48,925 nt of DNA from Barthelona sp. PAP020 (GCA_040182905.1 JARQWU010000048.1:1-48925), one strand, 5' to 3'. Counted from the first letter of the stretch, positions 30,001 through 33,600 are shown. A program made the numbers and translations. Notes: a model not told the origin generated them from the sequence alone.

Positions 30001-30032
30001 AGACTAATAAATAAATAAAATCGCAAACTCAT
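1..30032 (-). CDS. Giant secreted beta-helix-like surface/adhesin protein, partial (3' end beyond the window)
   Basis: One minus-strand frame opens at ATG 30032 (in-frame TAG just upstream at 30062-30060) and is still open at position 3, giving 10,010 codons in the window, roughly 1.1 MDa. I translated stretches at both ends and at many interior points. All were in the same phase and stop-free, and the secondary open stretches in the neighbouring frame also keep one phase throughout, which argues against introns or frameshifts. The N-terminus is a signal peptide: MSLR, a hydrophobic core, then CSSA as likely cleavage site, followed by a mature YNEYICEGEH. The rest is rich in N, S, T, V, I, G and aromatic residues, with short alternating strands, many N-x-S/T sequons and recurring phrases such as FINEGNI, FVNNG and NYGTM. 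These are typical of right-handed beta-helix adhesins. A 'R-x-G-T-D...W-x-G-G' module recurs in residues about 4900-7560. No transmembrane segment was recognised and the C-terminus is outside the window. A secreted or surface adhesin is the inference; its partner is unknown. Confidence 0.9.
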   Translation of the reverse strand, partial: MSLRFYLFISLLIIVCSSAYNEYICEGEHDFYEDACWSEGLAPVANSNVKIQTTVNITMKKSISLGELYLGSDANEVNLVFDYNVVLSAIKVEMYKCNLRGFAILKASTVMSFLGNHNRVLEPFSAIHVEGGVLTLGEGSITLDYGCTISTDNSATIDVFDFTIYSNQAAASTETNPLFSNFGFFHINEGKTFLAECDFNHMGNNYFVNDGIGIFNGTIQFYSHILSQTTNGYFIFDSKVGSATFNSMIMMYYYGSFMIYNGTVGFRAKPLYLRELYIYGGDIYFTGDARIEGLRIVEKTDGQLTFMDGCMFSDFTLYFNQSGGSTEFQYGVTYRDDTNPYFQWFINFQGGSFNLDYSLQPFEFHEFRLSGGDFKVSTGNPILIHYGEFTKVPLLQIEDKLVFDEIMYWYGGIFDSEIEFRFYCQVNVLKGWDHVLAVNRRFAPEEDVDEYNIEGCDIYLGMGAEFHVVKAERFDDVVLKVAPNSLLQFIDPITLGGDVLFDTSFSWKAICWEDEYLSQKYGEYLFDSDILQTEMAKICQDIEHNVSDARYEHLDNKSAFYPMYLQSEELKTEEVEVAVPVYDDDGNISDYTYEMQDVTFKYCIFDIDRNITDKYNASIHDLTDYQNSTMRYQYSPTSQCVSNALLSDLNTEINGIIEFLEPVIVESNLVIGSYTRMKADSTTFTSSSNITVLGTNSRLSGGYIIDCSINIIRSLIVDEGTTINGTNSKIYGFEDSAYVLYEGFYGLSTDFEWESGKFVFNASSSLDQNLTSLYIGSEGSFYFDLTRIFSNEIYKLDLRGKLVVRFGFYQYMTSYSIIGNLTVDSMIYLTIDELERSSEQTVVKDNISSMNLTNIDEMKIHFSEYSQFSIFMDLVVDNEFTNSLNTHIDFTDVIFQTVNCSILNFDPIISIDSTFIIFNATDFNITMNERSYFEDSVFSFDKVQQFYKLKVSDMLKSTFTLYDVSIFDGIDSTNIKNSTYTAFIGDTHGNILGNTFYHSNFVIDEITNSGWITSDDMLNSIIKYSNGNNSGSIDVVKMVDSSFSYDKIQKIHGNVICTEMIDSKLDYIDIDIEYGGLFVSKISSSTINYLRVNSVKGIESVDIYNSTFTYTTVNSTLEGIVVENSIKESSFTLNQVNYSGGISTIELSDSSIDYHDIIELYATNIEIIDTVDFVLHDIDSLGNYTSNQIDKSQFNVVNVDNLSLNVSNNITNSLFDLNNSQKTRILTDDLNVVNFNLKEGNLFDLNSTSAFNVSFDFSNVANINVIGMMDICDMKVHTSSSITFDLPIFDNSNLFVNITEKIAGSILNGSNSAFDFISVDEIMLEANRYDSSSLNFVSATANFTGFSIFNDMNINGESSQIEFEGIDSELLNLVTVFKHGNLCFKGFETATKPNLLVTSGNYIVFDCQTVTEGVLNVQSQIFDLIFDSTDNGNIDFIGNQLNINSHSASYYVRNSDFKVDAVVFAETGLETYDSKYNITNDETIMKFVKIYNSNIVVKSRYVTFGYNLDMELSTVYIQFRESFIFSTDSIVTTDLTLHSLSYVTVLDFKKETSYDYQTVFNETNIQVIKSYDIFFMKSSTLTVTGAVITIEGIVFLDNVELTQNCVEFGGDFLYLYQSNLDCAQTIQFDYMKILETDFNSESSTCKLNIGSWETDSSLTVKNTTILNIYTFWRVSSNMAMNGYDWKINIGSSATVEVLDDLTFYDSYGYSMFINEGKWIVTNSQFTTYIRPELGASSVMEFYNSYWRVNVDAYFNGELLLSGVSAGLKLYGDNYEFGYETILESTSASGLVWTKDYTNILFRGIIKILNDLSLQKVNIQFEDCSMLVDNIVLIQASLSIKRCKHLSNAEVLYLNGFNVRDQSTLVISEIESIYTEEFILDNSEVELIVNNITLNDFIMYSGYLNGPVYFKIANSATFLGGTLESYVILDILGQYLVMNAETVHTVGNGVQILFKHDYYFKDYDSLFRVGDNVIIQFGSTYFSSIIRFIGEGTVRASFASGAQSSSAVVYPLTFTTGGIDKLPLLIVNGDMTVASDITIDFRLQLSGRLIILPGSRLVLPSPMTVNDNITLSDVSAGEVASTLEVQGPFTVMNGVALKGLGSTFTTSSTGYVRFGGIWELGPVLTIKGGVFHFVLGSVYNFTDISISSGGKLILHQPPVLRIDNIWYLNTLTISGGSSFTFSTALSGVDIRITTLVVESSSSVHFSLSSNIHIENLIITSSVCSFTNVVGTIHVSTTAINSGGSLYVDGAEHNKVYTFSTIAHYGTILQFQDVRNPIHVGSIDAHNTLNLNNIYDDLTIDQLMTSANIKVSISDVTVSPTIKSATINTGCTLYISGYQVHVELGSFYFTGAYLDVRRTHGKDVYFSEFVATGSTQLIGASFPCIYVTEVAVLDDVIIHLHFRPLNKLYLFGTVRLRRSNNYAERGTDIVQDWAADVTSIGNVLIYSETYYTKVKKEGIIDLFDEWITIWMHHPGRVKFCGNTFRVVGSFKSYINSNMNDDHGYSYFYVESSTSIYSSTNDMTLSETDERILSSYGGFIGVASTYVLYIDMPAYFTGNLATVGTFSSRLDILSSEYFAITGGTWNAPELRLYLNTRDERVRPDVYFAAGVSLTLNSIEIHRMNYAYDSDTHYLEDYVIFTSYAQIHLTKDAFSNGGLLYLATRKNYIKDGSVLDITDLNMGYGAVFGVILNTDYTEYFRCYLYFQDCNSCEDIDLNGLTMKLASIYFDDGNTWGFSAQSANVGSYSSNSDYSYFEGTLAYFKILGGTMKGALVVNGDLTIHNTDLRFHITNKYSEVDLYNLYVAAGYAFKFEGANIQFKQDRTFCSGNYVPGLYLTDSTLESENVFSAYTPNMYLEASGSDITSVTDVSCTNCRFIVNQGSFEVKTGIFNLAYSITYSNQFNDLTFFDVKDISLSKAYVYIKRANTKLSTGYLSNGAIFDIQESTTLFYRFNSDDSTFKCINTPTILNETLTVRSKSVYTINNCDLEFEHLIVKGSSSLSLNSVTNAALLDIEISEASTATLNTVTSNLLDYIVVIGASVMSNQDVEFQNMKQLLVNGGSKFTTNIGQFNSLEYIEVVSSSYLTITSAIHHIHNVSFIDSYITIDNFKFKAKDASDNLIGAGLIMDGCSFDMRNSIFGFSFFEIDGSTSFYLYNSEFVNCNNITIKNSYIKHIFQSNTIGEIYKFYLYKTAWSIKWQTLKASIIKIESSKFYVNYGGIMEADVIELISTTFYNDGVTTVDTGSSRTCSIQATNFTISGCQTNELTYFSNIVVDKFVIDSSSVDLFVYQKIETPILTTSGDVDFRMSEIFGSVNIGKIEDSISSTNILRFRDIKNFNVAEIIIHGKIYHHNVDSAIIDNLQSVNGYIEFLSTNTYVILKNIDLAGATLKFNSLTNVTIHSLIQRSFASFSTIGVAKSLSYSHQWYSGSIESDSTSRYILDNVVAISDQKKTLIGEHSCIESCMFDVGEFHAKPLADKTLGQLHINAGVSLELILNQTFFIDNDDYQFTVAGNMEISIDSESVFYPSIYVASSGEVQILSVIKMSGKYTIFGLMNFAEDFYCLGAYYLIKSTGALTTTNLESKLLGDTCAVRIEGGLTISFDIVEAVEMILYGSSSYADMNYLRSDKSASITCSSCNYLNINEVTVADNVYLNANNGNIKIEKIESKTVEFAGSFDWNYFSNSEPPLSPVYDKVFLEVGNLFASTMVKLSGGYVYVDYMEIANLYIETKSFFSFYTFNMIDGGKITTLAPYMLINYGPWNLTKIGWHRSLYESFCESKWINYGGMIVGTTLEQIPSPLSSYKKTTYILYNYEQFVQLSSTNFEIPMVIDNHYNVSIGANSNFEDLGENSYVHDNATLYIEPSANINSDRIYVGGLMNVSGDIIIKNHIVITSEGQLIVNENASVAFNDQLTIEEGGQVEISGDVYIGNTINIYGDIYITETGFFHNVDLEESSGLIYIQESGSITSEINIFTDAPVIVAGGYNVPIFKYSNPDASIDFRETARLGFQAIEIFTGEVSFQNFCPTLPMQYIILSTGKLDIKSNCILSLDLVNITNNAQFIISARGINIDYLYNDADFDIISRQSLDWSSVFDVEKWENHGSIQDASTSGVLFQGKNYTNFENSEFILHGGNFIVERFLHLTSTQITFNSLVKIDITYAHFVSPLVVHDFTTFSIGDANFESLVSIYDGNNVELPLYTTSADIRMNNILIAITLPSTIRTFGKLLYLIDVPIVSVDNIILDSGSFEFLNNQINTNYMYMNDASMLKGSTGGVINVDSFEWYGGVIYSETEVFNFNVNNFTVFTDNNFVTKKVQFVISDDMYVDNDWTVDTDSYSTLKFIDQSKAIFKGIFTTTTSFSVVATASSYLLFEKGFVSYTSFSINEGSTLKFQSGDVEFRRDVSLGVTAFKWATLEFAEDVEVIFNSGRLIAAQNTVILPSNITMRFKNHNGQCTASTGVMTPLIKGHFFPKTLFIESSGVFGLGSGSTHNLQNVLVEQGCLMFNGAIFNESTTLTTRIDCDSSNLGGIIYDNVKNDLPIYNHVSSSSCYHHYRNVIGYSISVDENLAFENGGHFYFSGDFTDEQYLTIANLTLDNDSSWKFDSSIYTNRVLIEQLTLKSGSISGSDSISVDYTLMTTGSFTHVSIYDLDVFSYDAVTFNDVLIYGQVVLDGFANVNIYNDFSIRSSGIVNVTTGRVFVYYGRMVIGGTFNPECHFTFPSSTVFESTGIINIADFCIFQPANNAQVSSTVNLGINSVLSIRASYTFTLTSTGKLLGEGEMEYLDDCVINIYGTYLLSDTFTQTVNAAVLFSGSRLSIVNLYCSKGTITLYRVSAEDGGKWVVNSAVNTDTGRIIFDEFEDEMEMTTLLVSGGITSFSEIDTSINYNEIKITGGYVIFDTGADIYLERLIIDGGWRDGTDRVFVNELIWISGGFLGPADTIVAVKTTISGTDEHHIMGSGHQLTLKGEFYAEDRLEVFACNGINRIHIYADSYISGSILFRSNPIPTGGPIWADSYGSWLLGCATDSSWCSSNPPDSVMLKIHKPQCHYMVTFIPSGLLPVDYYVEYLDESFTFLPYSTTASSLEVDYKGTMNITSSGEFAMFDRGLQISENSIIHIYGTFYPKVGLNVDATSEIIMYPNSNWKAYSCLTLKCQIYGSVSLAPGYTYTSSNIPAFNFYSMYKKVGYVKTEKYKCGHYIKDYEYVTKYCTRRYWAYDSTRTSPYIYFEANSLFDFTNMVLSGGTIDFLDNSDAIFKNITLIGGNMYVRGISRQLEPTKILISGGSLYFYNYAYLSFPYLQMNGGTLGSGSVATTLDISETFTWQGGVLNGVYLFVNSLKSTIIKGTALKQLSSSTFTNKGIIDIEESGPIKLYQKGYFINEGNISIIGSFTFEGKLPSTYEGNYVTTPRRSYFINRHYMFIKYPSQLVTFEVHFASSADSHLIVENGNLMFKQGGSIEGELLMEDSTNNLYINDASNYANAFFVYDGTPSMIFTSTSSVLLSQGLLDVYRPTIVQVSGSFVVKNSMNLNSINFIGLSGANAEIGNINTYHCTVDFQSGSSLTGTNSVYLNYYSTFVLNTGILITFNSLTFINSYRSGTDHLHVIESFIWRGGGFGDSTTTSLYGNSQVYRVDNLMLGASAKLINYNRIEFVESLQYSKLSEMPTTVITMYAGATIINQATGTFYFATNFQFSEVSSSSFVNEGNLIVLCNMILPSSFENKNIMNIGTLAEHVKYTRYVYGTTFVNNGHLTIDGRVQVGGSTFVNGNKTIVENGVSSVFMTHVSSYTGSIWDINYGSVYLYYYGSHDGTINLIHSSSRLYLLLPTYTVKVIDKTFLGIVIDYHYETRYYDPEGTFTFGVNSIINACEGQFNDDRQPILIRGQYESCNHLTFSNTDVTLENMALIEGNSISITDSTVRFVNSDFQFDSWTIVNSQVYFEGSKQVGFSTTFDVTNSNLYLNGGAQIELSSMNFVNAHFYGTDKVIFRDKLVVNASFFHESLKLVNNGEMYFRSSPVALNEQVSLWNNGILIIESEDPNATPSNMPWFLLQFGRDAYFNNSGVVKVNTNWQMYSGTFMNYGTMEIMYSIDSQDTSHLLNFGTLNFVCSGYFGYSPSIVVQHFSNYGTMSTCTAMKFKRLSDNSIFENYGTFKLLSDVDFSVKYSSYTNSYTEMHANAISFYVNTVWNAELRSTSYTNFRLLGGTHLFSHDQVTLDHTFIVGSDASVTFEHSTIYMQDKPMEISGYVKFVDFTWLKQVKDIIISGEVEFISLNDPVSLDSVVLSGIVHFDTTNTTSITDLSIIDGGIRMGGDLLRISNLDWQSGCFVGLDSVKTTSIIENYGSIKSTGSKCIRNNTELINRADIVFSSTEEPLSLNYEDVTYITIEFSNGFFVNEKYVSFGTSVALIGGSFINSENAVTNILMNLIVGEDFINKGMVMVTPTNTKVLDEARNITVGSFINYNLVTSNVNAHFATCKEGNFTNYAELKFNTGLVSFIIDFYDNSSINAESLLFSRKVNLNGTYLLSNRTHFIDYDDVYMKHKLNDPMIFMAPIDNGRTISIVDTLFNSEDIHIQGFSGIISNSNIVSLYDDMFKSLTIVDSDIAFINVLYNVSITIESENIFNLDLDKLLIAMNYQGSVVSLDNMTISCYLFDLSTGTDLMDITNNNTMSMKLYMIDSSVEFYNVVYNWTIVESGKYFNSSLISRVDNIVFNITSVDSMFIANNVNFNWLLKDSTDNQFSLVDNLIFDASFVNSNVTFIDTVFKWDAYIDNALDLLLLRSFSSIDSALIMNNSTFVDNSLNMEIFMNLTHQNSVLTLEDINFDSNITHCSFESSDVSMKNIMFVKYFDYFESFDSSIYLYNNTIELLRNLSITTTNLSIIESKIDYYLNVYSVQSFLYVEALDMYFLSDLVDVTSSWISINTKEDAIFKDLSFTKSKRDGTTTLYVSTIHWYSGFFFNNSYSVFNETFVYLEDETGVVDNSTIDWIISTTFIEASEDYLVLNVWNTSLIQNYGDLQIHQSIWFNCSDDGTHVALLNTNVGEVVQYASIKSQCGVLSNSKWTVDKDILNLVEMEVSNFTTSSNFYINHNFSSNGYPYGNGTFNIIETALTSIAEYVEIHTDIFATKNSFILLENGGVKFWIFEGGLIEGQFLVNTMMNVSFGYKNLSIYNELVFGPTSIFKPNYAFVNIYQSGNITIYNHFETFEVVSIEGGRLLFEEGNIVEELTKLLIIDGYCGFREGSILIDLIKVNLTGGIIEFETTKNCSIIDFYMTNGYRMGKDILNILHSFHWRGGGLGPYSRTYSHNSSYIYRSLNSRFMNNATFINFNYTVFPPSLLDVGVAANEFAQFRSENHSRFINDKKGTLEIKFPINMMCSPDSRQTEAYFINEGIVDIQSSVNLSLIVQNFYNLSASGGYFYLHRGGFSSGKIFLDSAVVLGIGEVFYFNVSSILDVTDAVIMFVTNDAVGHVFGYMNFEDLTITFPQTTNNFEDGVDSNIGNLYVHPGVLFTQNANLTVAGSNITFLKQDEDVYFGKITLTGSGFALFYNERPVYVDYLNFEGGYRGGTDHFLVSKETKWSGGGCCETGITVCTGTTTFDREWPNGIVLPPGFPSPQISVSLLDTCTFENAGYGETKRKTKFIGDYGASFINTGEFKIGYESMWEVQDLELSLRPKPTIKQYLIKGILYNITEHNYKPQLINDGYMYGDDRAKGVNIEWRFFQKSELLYANWEYFSATVGGKATDGVVNVTQELRIDEDYVFEKGTRLVGNDVTVKFNDEKTFIFGGDFCITGDSVVEGLGAVVFTPDATFCAETTVSVCGPNVTILGEQEANIMVLDCGSCRIGPGELNVNEVIIKDGCIDGGVTNIQTSLQFQYKKFKKVIDSGIVNLYGDATAEVGSAIEINNDAQLIVHSDAYLHICGRTTFNGTGSIINYGLIQKDLCSINTLSYLMTNIYQKYSGKLVVEKGFLTFDGEGSYYHGTIDVKPDGGIQMPSNKHVWFKGGSNVTLNIHSGAALYFETNGTLEVHEMQFKYNASDYVHLAGHLIFDKQVYIHPMTFDIRQQSVAFVDINCSNHEFKRLDMYTNGILNVSIPNCPLIIDESIIDNGIIVGDKSSHLILNDTTIHNIMAEDVFLTIFDGILEGESVIRNFSNMNIHLNNTTEMRTEKIYLDNVILNTTKPTSVIVTTGNVELHGTNSTLNVNEGLFRVDQGTAELYLDVIIGNVTQVNSTLNIKSNIINNGLLFIQNGGVVNNKGNVTSYSVLDIDGVWNDFNLLTVLDGKIDSAVINSDINSNIFLNESVSIQLFMNNIDGHVLLSNNRVDVLKINLLTGVLEMFNTDLSESYLQMQNANVMVSNLTWIRHVNWLMEDSSEVTFNSSNLGLEANSKFVGKSSSSVSIDEMNTLMFLGSTIELYDDAIFSINSTYNKMYDIVLNITDAHFSSTTLDTTISSHFSTLNMTGENSTIYIQEGFITEFNFFSGILFGGHFKLDKLLMTSIEQKSFENQVFVELFGYGEWNKGVIMGDEFVTFRIAKGSLLNMTLNNGLMDVTNRTSDDRSLLRINGDVSLTGSETIYWRVELDNGNLTLTEDAHVIFESNVTGIYNTLASNITINDRAIAEVHYGFDLQENCGLVGKGYFKITDDDAYVTLDGYLNVLGLVYIDAGLLDLRDTQIAYLPLEWIGGIVLMNEVYGNDIFIEIVFDEDHYQWIENNDLNSVTIVHQYDKLVEYGPCEINWINHRHMYDNSSTIFHNDSLISSIEFPDIQGGDVLFEEDAQSTIMNVNMNGGLFNVSSNAHLTIIGCFVVNDGILLLYDGAVLDSQIYPCITINQTGYVEIYSLYDGYVEIVDLTMDLDGTLNEINGNSIDITNSFNFQGGHIDANTTVRIVNDALGTFHTKTLKTLGNMSELIILDGKIEVYPTKVADCPECGLIDLKRGSLVLFKSPKATFEIMNDDCSYDSITIGSLVIPTVFENVENYGSWNLSELNRVKIEKGASFNVRSTLFSKTILFVDQLSKFSIVGENVVVEVYSPMEIHGQFTCTNGKMVIFSHVRFANESTLFALECKIVVSGTGLLEFGDSHADYLDISVINDGKLITHNDSFIDELKLYNEIGMSVFNGTIYKFNGAIVDKNGNITFASASNTHMHSLRIGEGNVVYKNYATVHFLEDCTITNEGGLLLFNDVTDFDADNLLLKSTGGIININDSFTKNISHVFVDGGVINFNNENFIDVNNITLISGEIYSNLNTIRLFGNYIFKGGYFYGSHGAKYTALYIAKMAIMKLIPNDCSADTDSVQFSSPTKEGFITTIEVSGTMNIVCGVINMYNGTSFNILDDGTMNIDNGEYPSRNIYIRQPSDQSSLAYWTSNGTTKVNMHDKAFDVNIGVNFTNGIHYFNRTNFIQRYTVSSNYPNSYGYVVLSGGEMTLENTDFNVFNEFNITSGYFENTNTSNLIIKESGSFFHDDRAKITGKLINYGYSTINRKIDEGLIDNYGTLLFNNTLETDYVRNITIYNTGSLMFVKDCHIESIREIKNNGGNVIFRNGSIINVNTIKSRFYVYGGGIFEIEPAAIMNYGDGAELLNVYDNGLFVSKYIGNSYFDTIKVSSKGRFINHHPFYVQDMIVNDAYVGQANYECIECNALIVVINLSLSYSHVYGTLRIEANKIEFPTLDSVDHIYENVYIKVRQWIVGNKELWLHPTAFVKVIELFYVNVDITCTYFVEGTTENGFPTFYSMGETRIESENTHKFNMWVYLHAVGSFTLFGNGNFNNLTIEGSDVQLKEGCVTTVINGGAIFNSSTNINGNGLFNYVNSKVYVTAYVNLVNGFKISESKVYYINTRIVSCLIDVYGPNSDVYLYNSNSIDQIRFVVNGLNSFVRYNVESSSTSKLPWITDMKVLIGTFEFETGQADLDKANITLGVLNSGKSPKITFIDGNYINEAAKIDLNCGEFIISSKISPGFEVADLLINGNAIFNHNGSFILPNKRFVLNGGKRIGFANIYAHNITLLAGSMYGAAETRSLDHLNIDGCNPACLLDDRHVLS
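7347..7424 (-). repeat. Protein module copy 1: RGGTD...W-SGGG, followed by a cysteine-rich stretch
   Basis: Around residues 7540-7560 of the giant protein the reading is GGYRGGTDHFLV, then a few residues on KWSGGGCCETG. It is one of seven copies of the same two-part signature (GxRxGTDxLxV, then WxGGG about 6-7 residues later). This copy is the only one followed by a vicinal cysteine pair and a further nearby cysteine. Confidence 0.8.
8202..8280 (-). repeat. Protein module copy 2: R-MGKD...W-RGGG
   Basis: Reads MTNGYRMGKDILNI, then FHWRGGGLGP. It follows the shared signature with T replaced by K before the conserved Asp. It lies about 860 bp from copy 1, and the DNA between the two is not obviously repeated. 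Confidence 0.8.
9208..9300 (-). repeat. Protein module copy 3: divergent RDGTT...W-YSG
   Basis: Reads KSKRDGTTTLYVSTIHWYSG and continues FFFNNSY. The Asp of the GTD triplet is Thr and the second Gly pair is SG, so this copy is recognisable but diverged. Confidence 0.65.
11109..11190 (-). repeat. Protein module copy 4: R-MGGD...W-QSG
   Basis: Reads IIDGGIRMGGDLLRI, then LDWQSGCFVG. It keeps the GG, R, G, D, L, I, W and G positions of the module while the surrounding sequence is unrelated. Confidence 0.75.
13215..13312 (-). repeat. Protein module copy 5: RSGTD...W-RGGGFG
   Basis: Reads FINSYRSGTDHLHVIES, then FIWRGGGFGDS, near residues 5575-5605. With copies 1 and 2 this is one of the three best matches to the consensus. 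Confidence 0.8.
14085..14170 (-). repeat. Protein module copy 6: GSGS variant...W-QGG
   Basis: Reads MNGGTLGSGSVATTLDI, then FTWQGGVLNG. The R and TD positions are lost but the GG start, the spacing and the W-x-GG ending are kept. The ending resembles the 'W-x-GG-x-x-x-G' phrase common in bacterial and protist beta-helix adhesins. Confidence 0.65.
14401..14526 (-). other. Tyr/Lys/Cys-rich insertion inside the giant protein
   Basis: In frame, this stretch encodes a segment of about 40 residues unlike the beta-rich repeats around it: YKKVGYVKTEKYKCGHYIKD, followed by a run with YEYVTKYC and RRYWAYD. It is basic and aromatic with two cysteines. It may be a loop projecting from the helix or a small binding insert; I know no family for it. 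Confidence 0.6.
15258..15348 (-). repeat. Protein module copy 7: RDGTD...W-ISGG
   Basis: Reads IIDGGWRDGTDRVFV, then LIWISGGFLGP, near residues 4900-4925. It is the most N-terminal clear copy. A weaker echo lies near 22745-22800 (ERGTDIVQDW). Confidence 0.8.
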
Positions 30033-30692
30033 ATAAATAAAAAAGAAAATGGGAAAAAACTATGTGTGGAAGAATGACAATCATTTTCCATTTGTAAGAA
30101 TTTTTATAACAATAAAAATAAGATGATAAATTGCTGATTATAATGAATTTCTGATTAAATTTTAAAAGATGCTCCCGGAAATGGAATGAAAAAATGACCT
30201 GTACGGTTAAAAGCAATTTTATTTTCATCTTTCACATTATTTTCTTTAAAAAATATTAAAATATTGATAAAAACCAATTCAATAATAACATAACCAAAGC
30301 TAGAGATGTCCAAAAAAATTATGACTAAAATATCCTTTTTTATTTTTAGTGATTTTATTGTTAATAGATAAAAATATTCAAATAGCACCCGAAAGTGTGA
30401 AGAATCTTTTGAAATAAAAAAATTTTTTGTTTTGAAATTTGCAATTTTTTAATATTTTTTTTTTTTGAGGAGAATTTTTGATTGTTTTGTTTATCTTGAA
30501 AATAAATTTGGAAATAGGATTTTTTGTGATTTTATTTTCTTTTTCATATTTCAAAAAATAGTTTTTTGAGGGAAAAAACTACCCATTCAAACATTTTTTT
30601 CTTTGAAAAAAAAAAAAAGTGACCAAAAATGAACAACTGAATTGTCAATTCCTTTATAAATTTCGACCTTTGTATCAAAGAGAATTCCAATT
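30033..30692. other. Intergenic region between the giant gene and the channel gene
   Basis: This 660-bp, very AT-rich stretch has long A and T runs (an A run near 30606-30617 and a T run near 30457-30466). It must hold the 3' region of the channel gene and the promoter of the giant gene, which are both on the minus strand. Short open frames here have low-complexity, Phe/Ile/Lys-rich translations and I do not regard them as genes. Confidence 0.6.
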
Positions 30693-30697
30693 TTATT
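30692..30697 (-). terminator. AATAAA overlapping the stop codon of the channel gene
   Basis: On the minus strand the TAA stop lies inside AATAAA followed by another A. Polyadenylation signals containing UAAA that overlap the stop codon are known from Trichomonas vaginalis. The match is short and this genome is AT-rich, so the call is tentative. Confidence 0.35.
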
Positions 30698-33600
30698 TCT
30701 TCATGTCAATTTCTGTGGTAATTTCAGACTCAACTAAACTTGCTGGTATTGAAAGAAATCCACTGTTATAATTAAAAAAATTAATATTGTCAAAAGCAGT
30801 GAATCTTTTCTTTTCTGGTATTTTTGTAAGATTCAAAAGATCACAAAAGAGAATTTTTTCAATCTTTAAATTTTGAGTGACTTTATGATGCAATTTCAAA
30901 ATTTGATCATAAAAATTGTTGGTTAAAGGACTTGGAAGAGGAAATTGATAACAATGACTCAACAAAGCCAAAAAAAAAGTGAAAAATTCTACTCTATTTT
31001 TCTCAACAATAACAATGGGTAAACTATATATTTGATTAATTCCAGGAGCCCAATCATTTCTAAAATTAGATAATTCTCTGAAACTGTCAATAAAAGAACT
31101 TTGAGGACTTCCAATTGGTTGTGGTAAATTTCTGAAAAGATCAATAGCATCTAAATAATGAATAGTACCCAAGCCTTTAGGATCGTACATACTCCATGCT
31201 TGTTGATATGTTCGAACAATATTAATATCGACTTGAATTTGTTCATGAAATCTTGAAGATGCAAATGAATCAACCAAAATACCAATCAAATATGACAAGA
31301 TAATGAAATTATTTAAATAAATGAAAAAAGTGAAAAATAAAAGTGCTGAAATACTCGGGTTAAGTGAAGTTAATTCTGTTAGCCAGTTATCTAATGTTAA
31401 TAAACGTATGTTAGCCCCAAAAGCGGTAAAAAATGTTGAATAATGTTTAATATAATCACCAAATAAAATCATGCTGAAAATTGTGAAAAAAACCAAGAAA
31501 ATGAAACAGATTATAAGAATATTAATAAATGAGGGAATAGCTTTCAATAAGGAATCAAAAATTAAACTTAGTCTTTGAACATATTTTGCAATTTTAAATA
31601 ATCTAGTGAATCTCAATAGTCTAATTACTCTTAAGCTTTTCAAGGAACTATTGCTAAAAAAATAGGTTAAAAACAAATCAACAATAGAAATAACAACTAA
31701 AATGAAATCTAAATAATTCCATGAATCCAAAAAATATTCAAATTTAAAAGTAAAGAATTTAACCAAAAATTCAATGAAAAATAAAATTGTACAACTCAAA
31801 GTAATCAATTCTGAATAAAATAAAAAGGTTTGTGATGAATGTTCAGTCTTTGCAATTATAAAAAAACTGTTTATTACAATAAAAAACATTATAAAGATGT
31901 TAAACATCTTCCCATTTAATAATTCTTTAAATTTCCAAATTTTACTGTCAATGTTTAATTCTAAACTGATGGGTTTGGCGTTTGAAATAAAAAACTCAAA
32001 GTTGACAAGAAAATTGCTTTGTTTTTTTGAAAAAAAGATTTCTCTCTTCTTTAAACTTAATTCTAAACTAAAGGAATCAATAACAACACCAATAAACATG
32101 TTTAATAATAAAAATGAACAGATTATTACAAAAGAAATCAAATAAAGAGAACACCATAGGTTGTTCTCTGAAAATAGATTTGTTTTACTTTCATTACTAC
32201 TGAGCGGATTAAATGTTAATAACGCAGGCCACTCTTCTAATGTCAACATTCCAAACAAAGTTACCATACTTTCACCAAAACTATCAAAAGACTTATGAAT
32301 TTGAGGTTTAATAATATCTGTCTCATTACATAAAGAGATATGCGATACAGTAATGTCTGAGCATTTATTTAAATTTCCTTGAAAAATTCCCATACCAATT
32401 AGGGAAAAAACAAGCATAATCAAAAGAATAATCAAAGACATCCTTAAAATAGATTTGATAGAAGGAATCATTGATAATATAACAATTTTCAAAGAATTAA
32501 TAGTGGAAAATATTCTTAAAAACCTTAAAATTTTGAAAAACCTCAAAAACTTTACAACTTTTGAATCATTTTCAAATTCAATAAAAAAAACAATAATTGA
32601 AGGCAAACTGACAAAAGTCACAAAGAAATCTAAAACATTGCCAGAATTCTCAAAATATTTTTTTCTTCCATTTATTCTCAATTTCACAATTGCTTCAACT
32701 ATATAAATAAATAAAAATACAATTTCAACTCTTTGAACAACTTTCAATTGACTTTGAAGACCTTGCCCAAAATTTATTTCGTTGGACAAAAAAATTTCCG
32801 CAACTATCAAACTAACGTTAATCAAAATAAGTATCAACAAAATATAATCCCAAAGATTAAGTTTAGCATTCATTTTTTCATTAATTATTCTAAAAGTTGT
32901 CGAATATTCTTCTTCAAAAATATCAACACCTGTAGAAGCATCGAAATGATCTTCTTTTACAGGTAATTTCAATTTGGTAACTTGTTTTAAAGGTTTATTG
33001 TCATCAGCATTTTGAATTCTTATTGATTCCTCAAAGCTTTTGTCTTTATCACTTTTGTTTGTATCTTTACATCCAAATTCTTTAATTCGAGCTGAAAAAA
33101 TTTCTGGAATAACTTCCAACACCGGAAATTTATCCTCATATTCTTCTTCAGACGTTTCATCAGAAATCTCAGAAGACACATTATTGATTTCAAGTTCACC
33201 AAAATCATCTTCAAAAGATTCAGCAAATGAGCTTTCCTGTTCAACAATATTTGGAGATGAAAAAGAATATTCTTCATTCAATCCATTGAAAAATGTAATT
33301 GATTCAAGAGATTGTGATGTTTTTTCGTCATTGTTCGTCAAAAATTCCACGTTTTCAACGTTTTCGTCATCATTTGTCACATTATAACCAAATAAGTTTT
33401 CATTAAATCCTTCTTGATCAGAAGAGTGAGAAAAAGATATTCCCATTTGTTGCATATCTTCAACTTCTTGTGAATCCATTTCGTAACTGTACTCCAAAGA
33501 TGGTAATTCACTAATTGGACCACGATCAATTGTGCCATCATGTCTAGCACTTAGTTGATCACAAATATCGTCGTCCATACAAAAATCTTCACTTTGAGAC

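Noticed and set aside
30004-30388. Two minus-strand frames (74 and 77 codons) upstream of the giant gene
   Set aside because: Low-complexity Phe/Ile/Lys translations from AT-rich spacer, overlapping each other and the signal-peptide start, with no motif.
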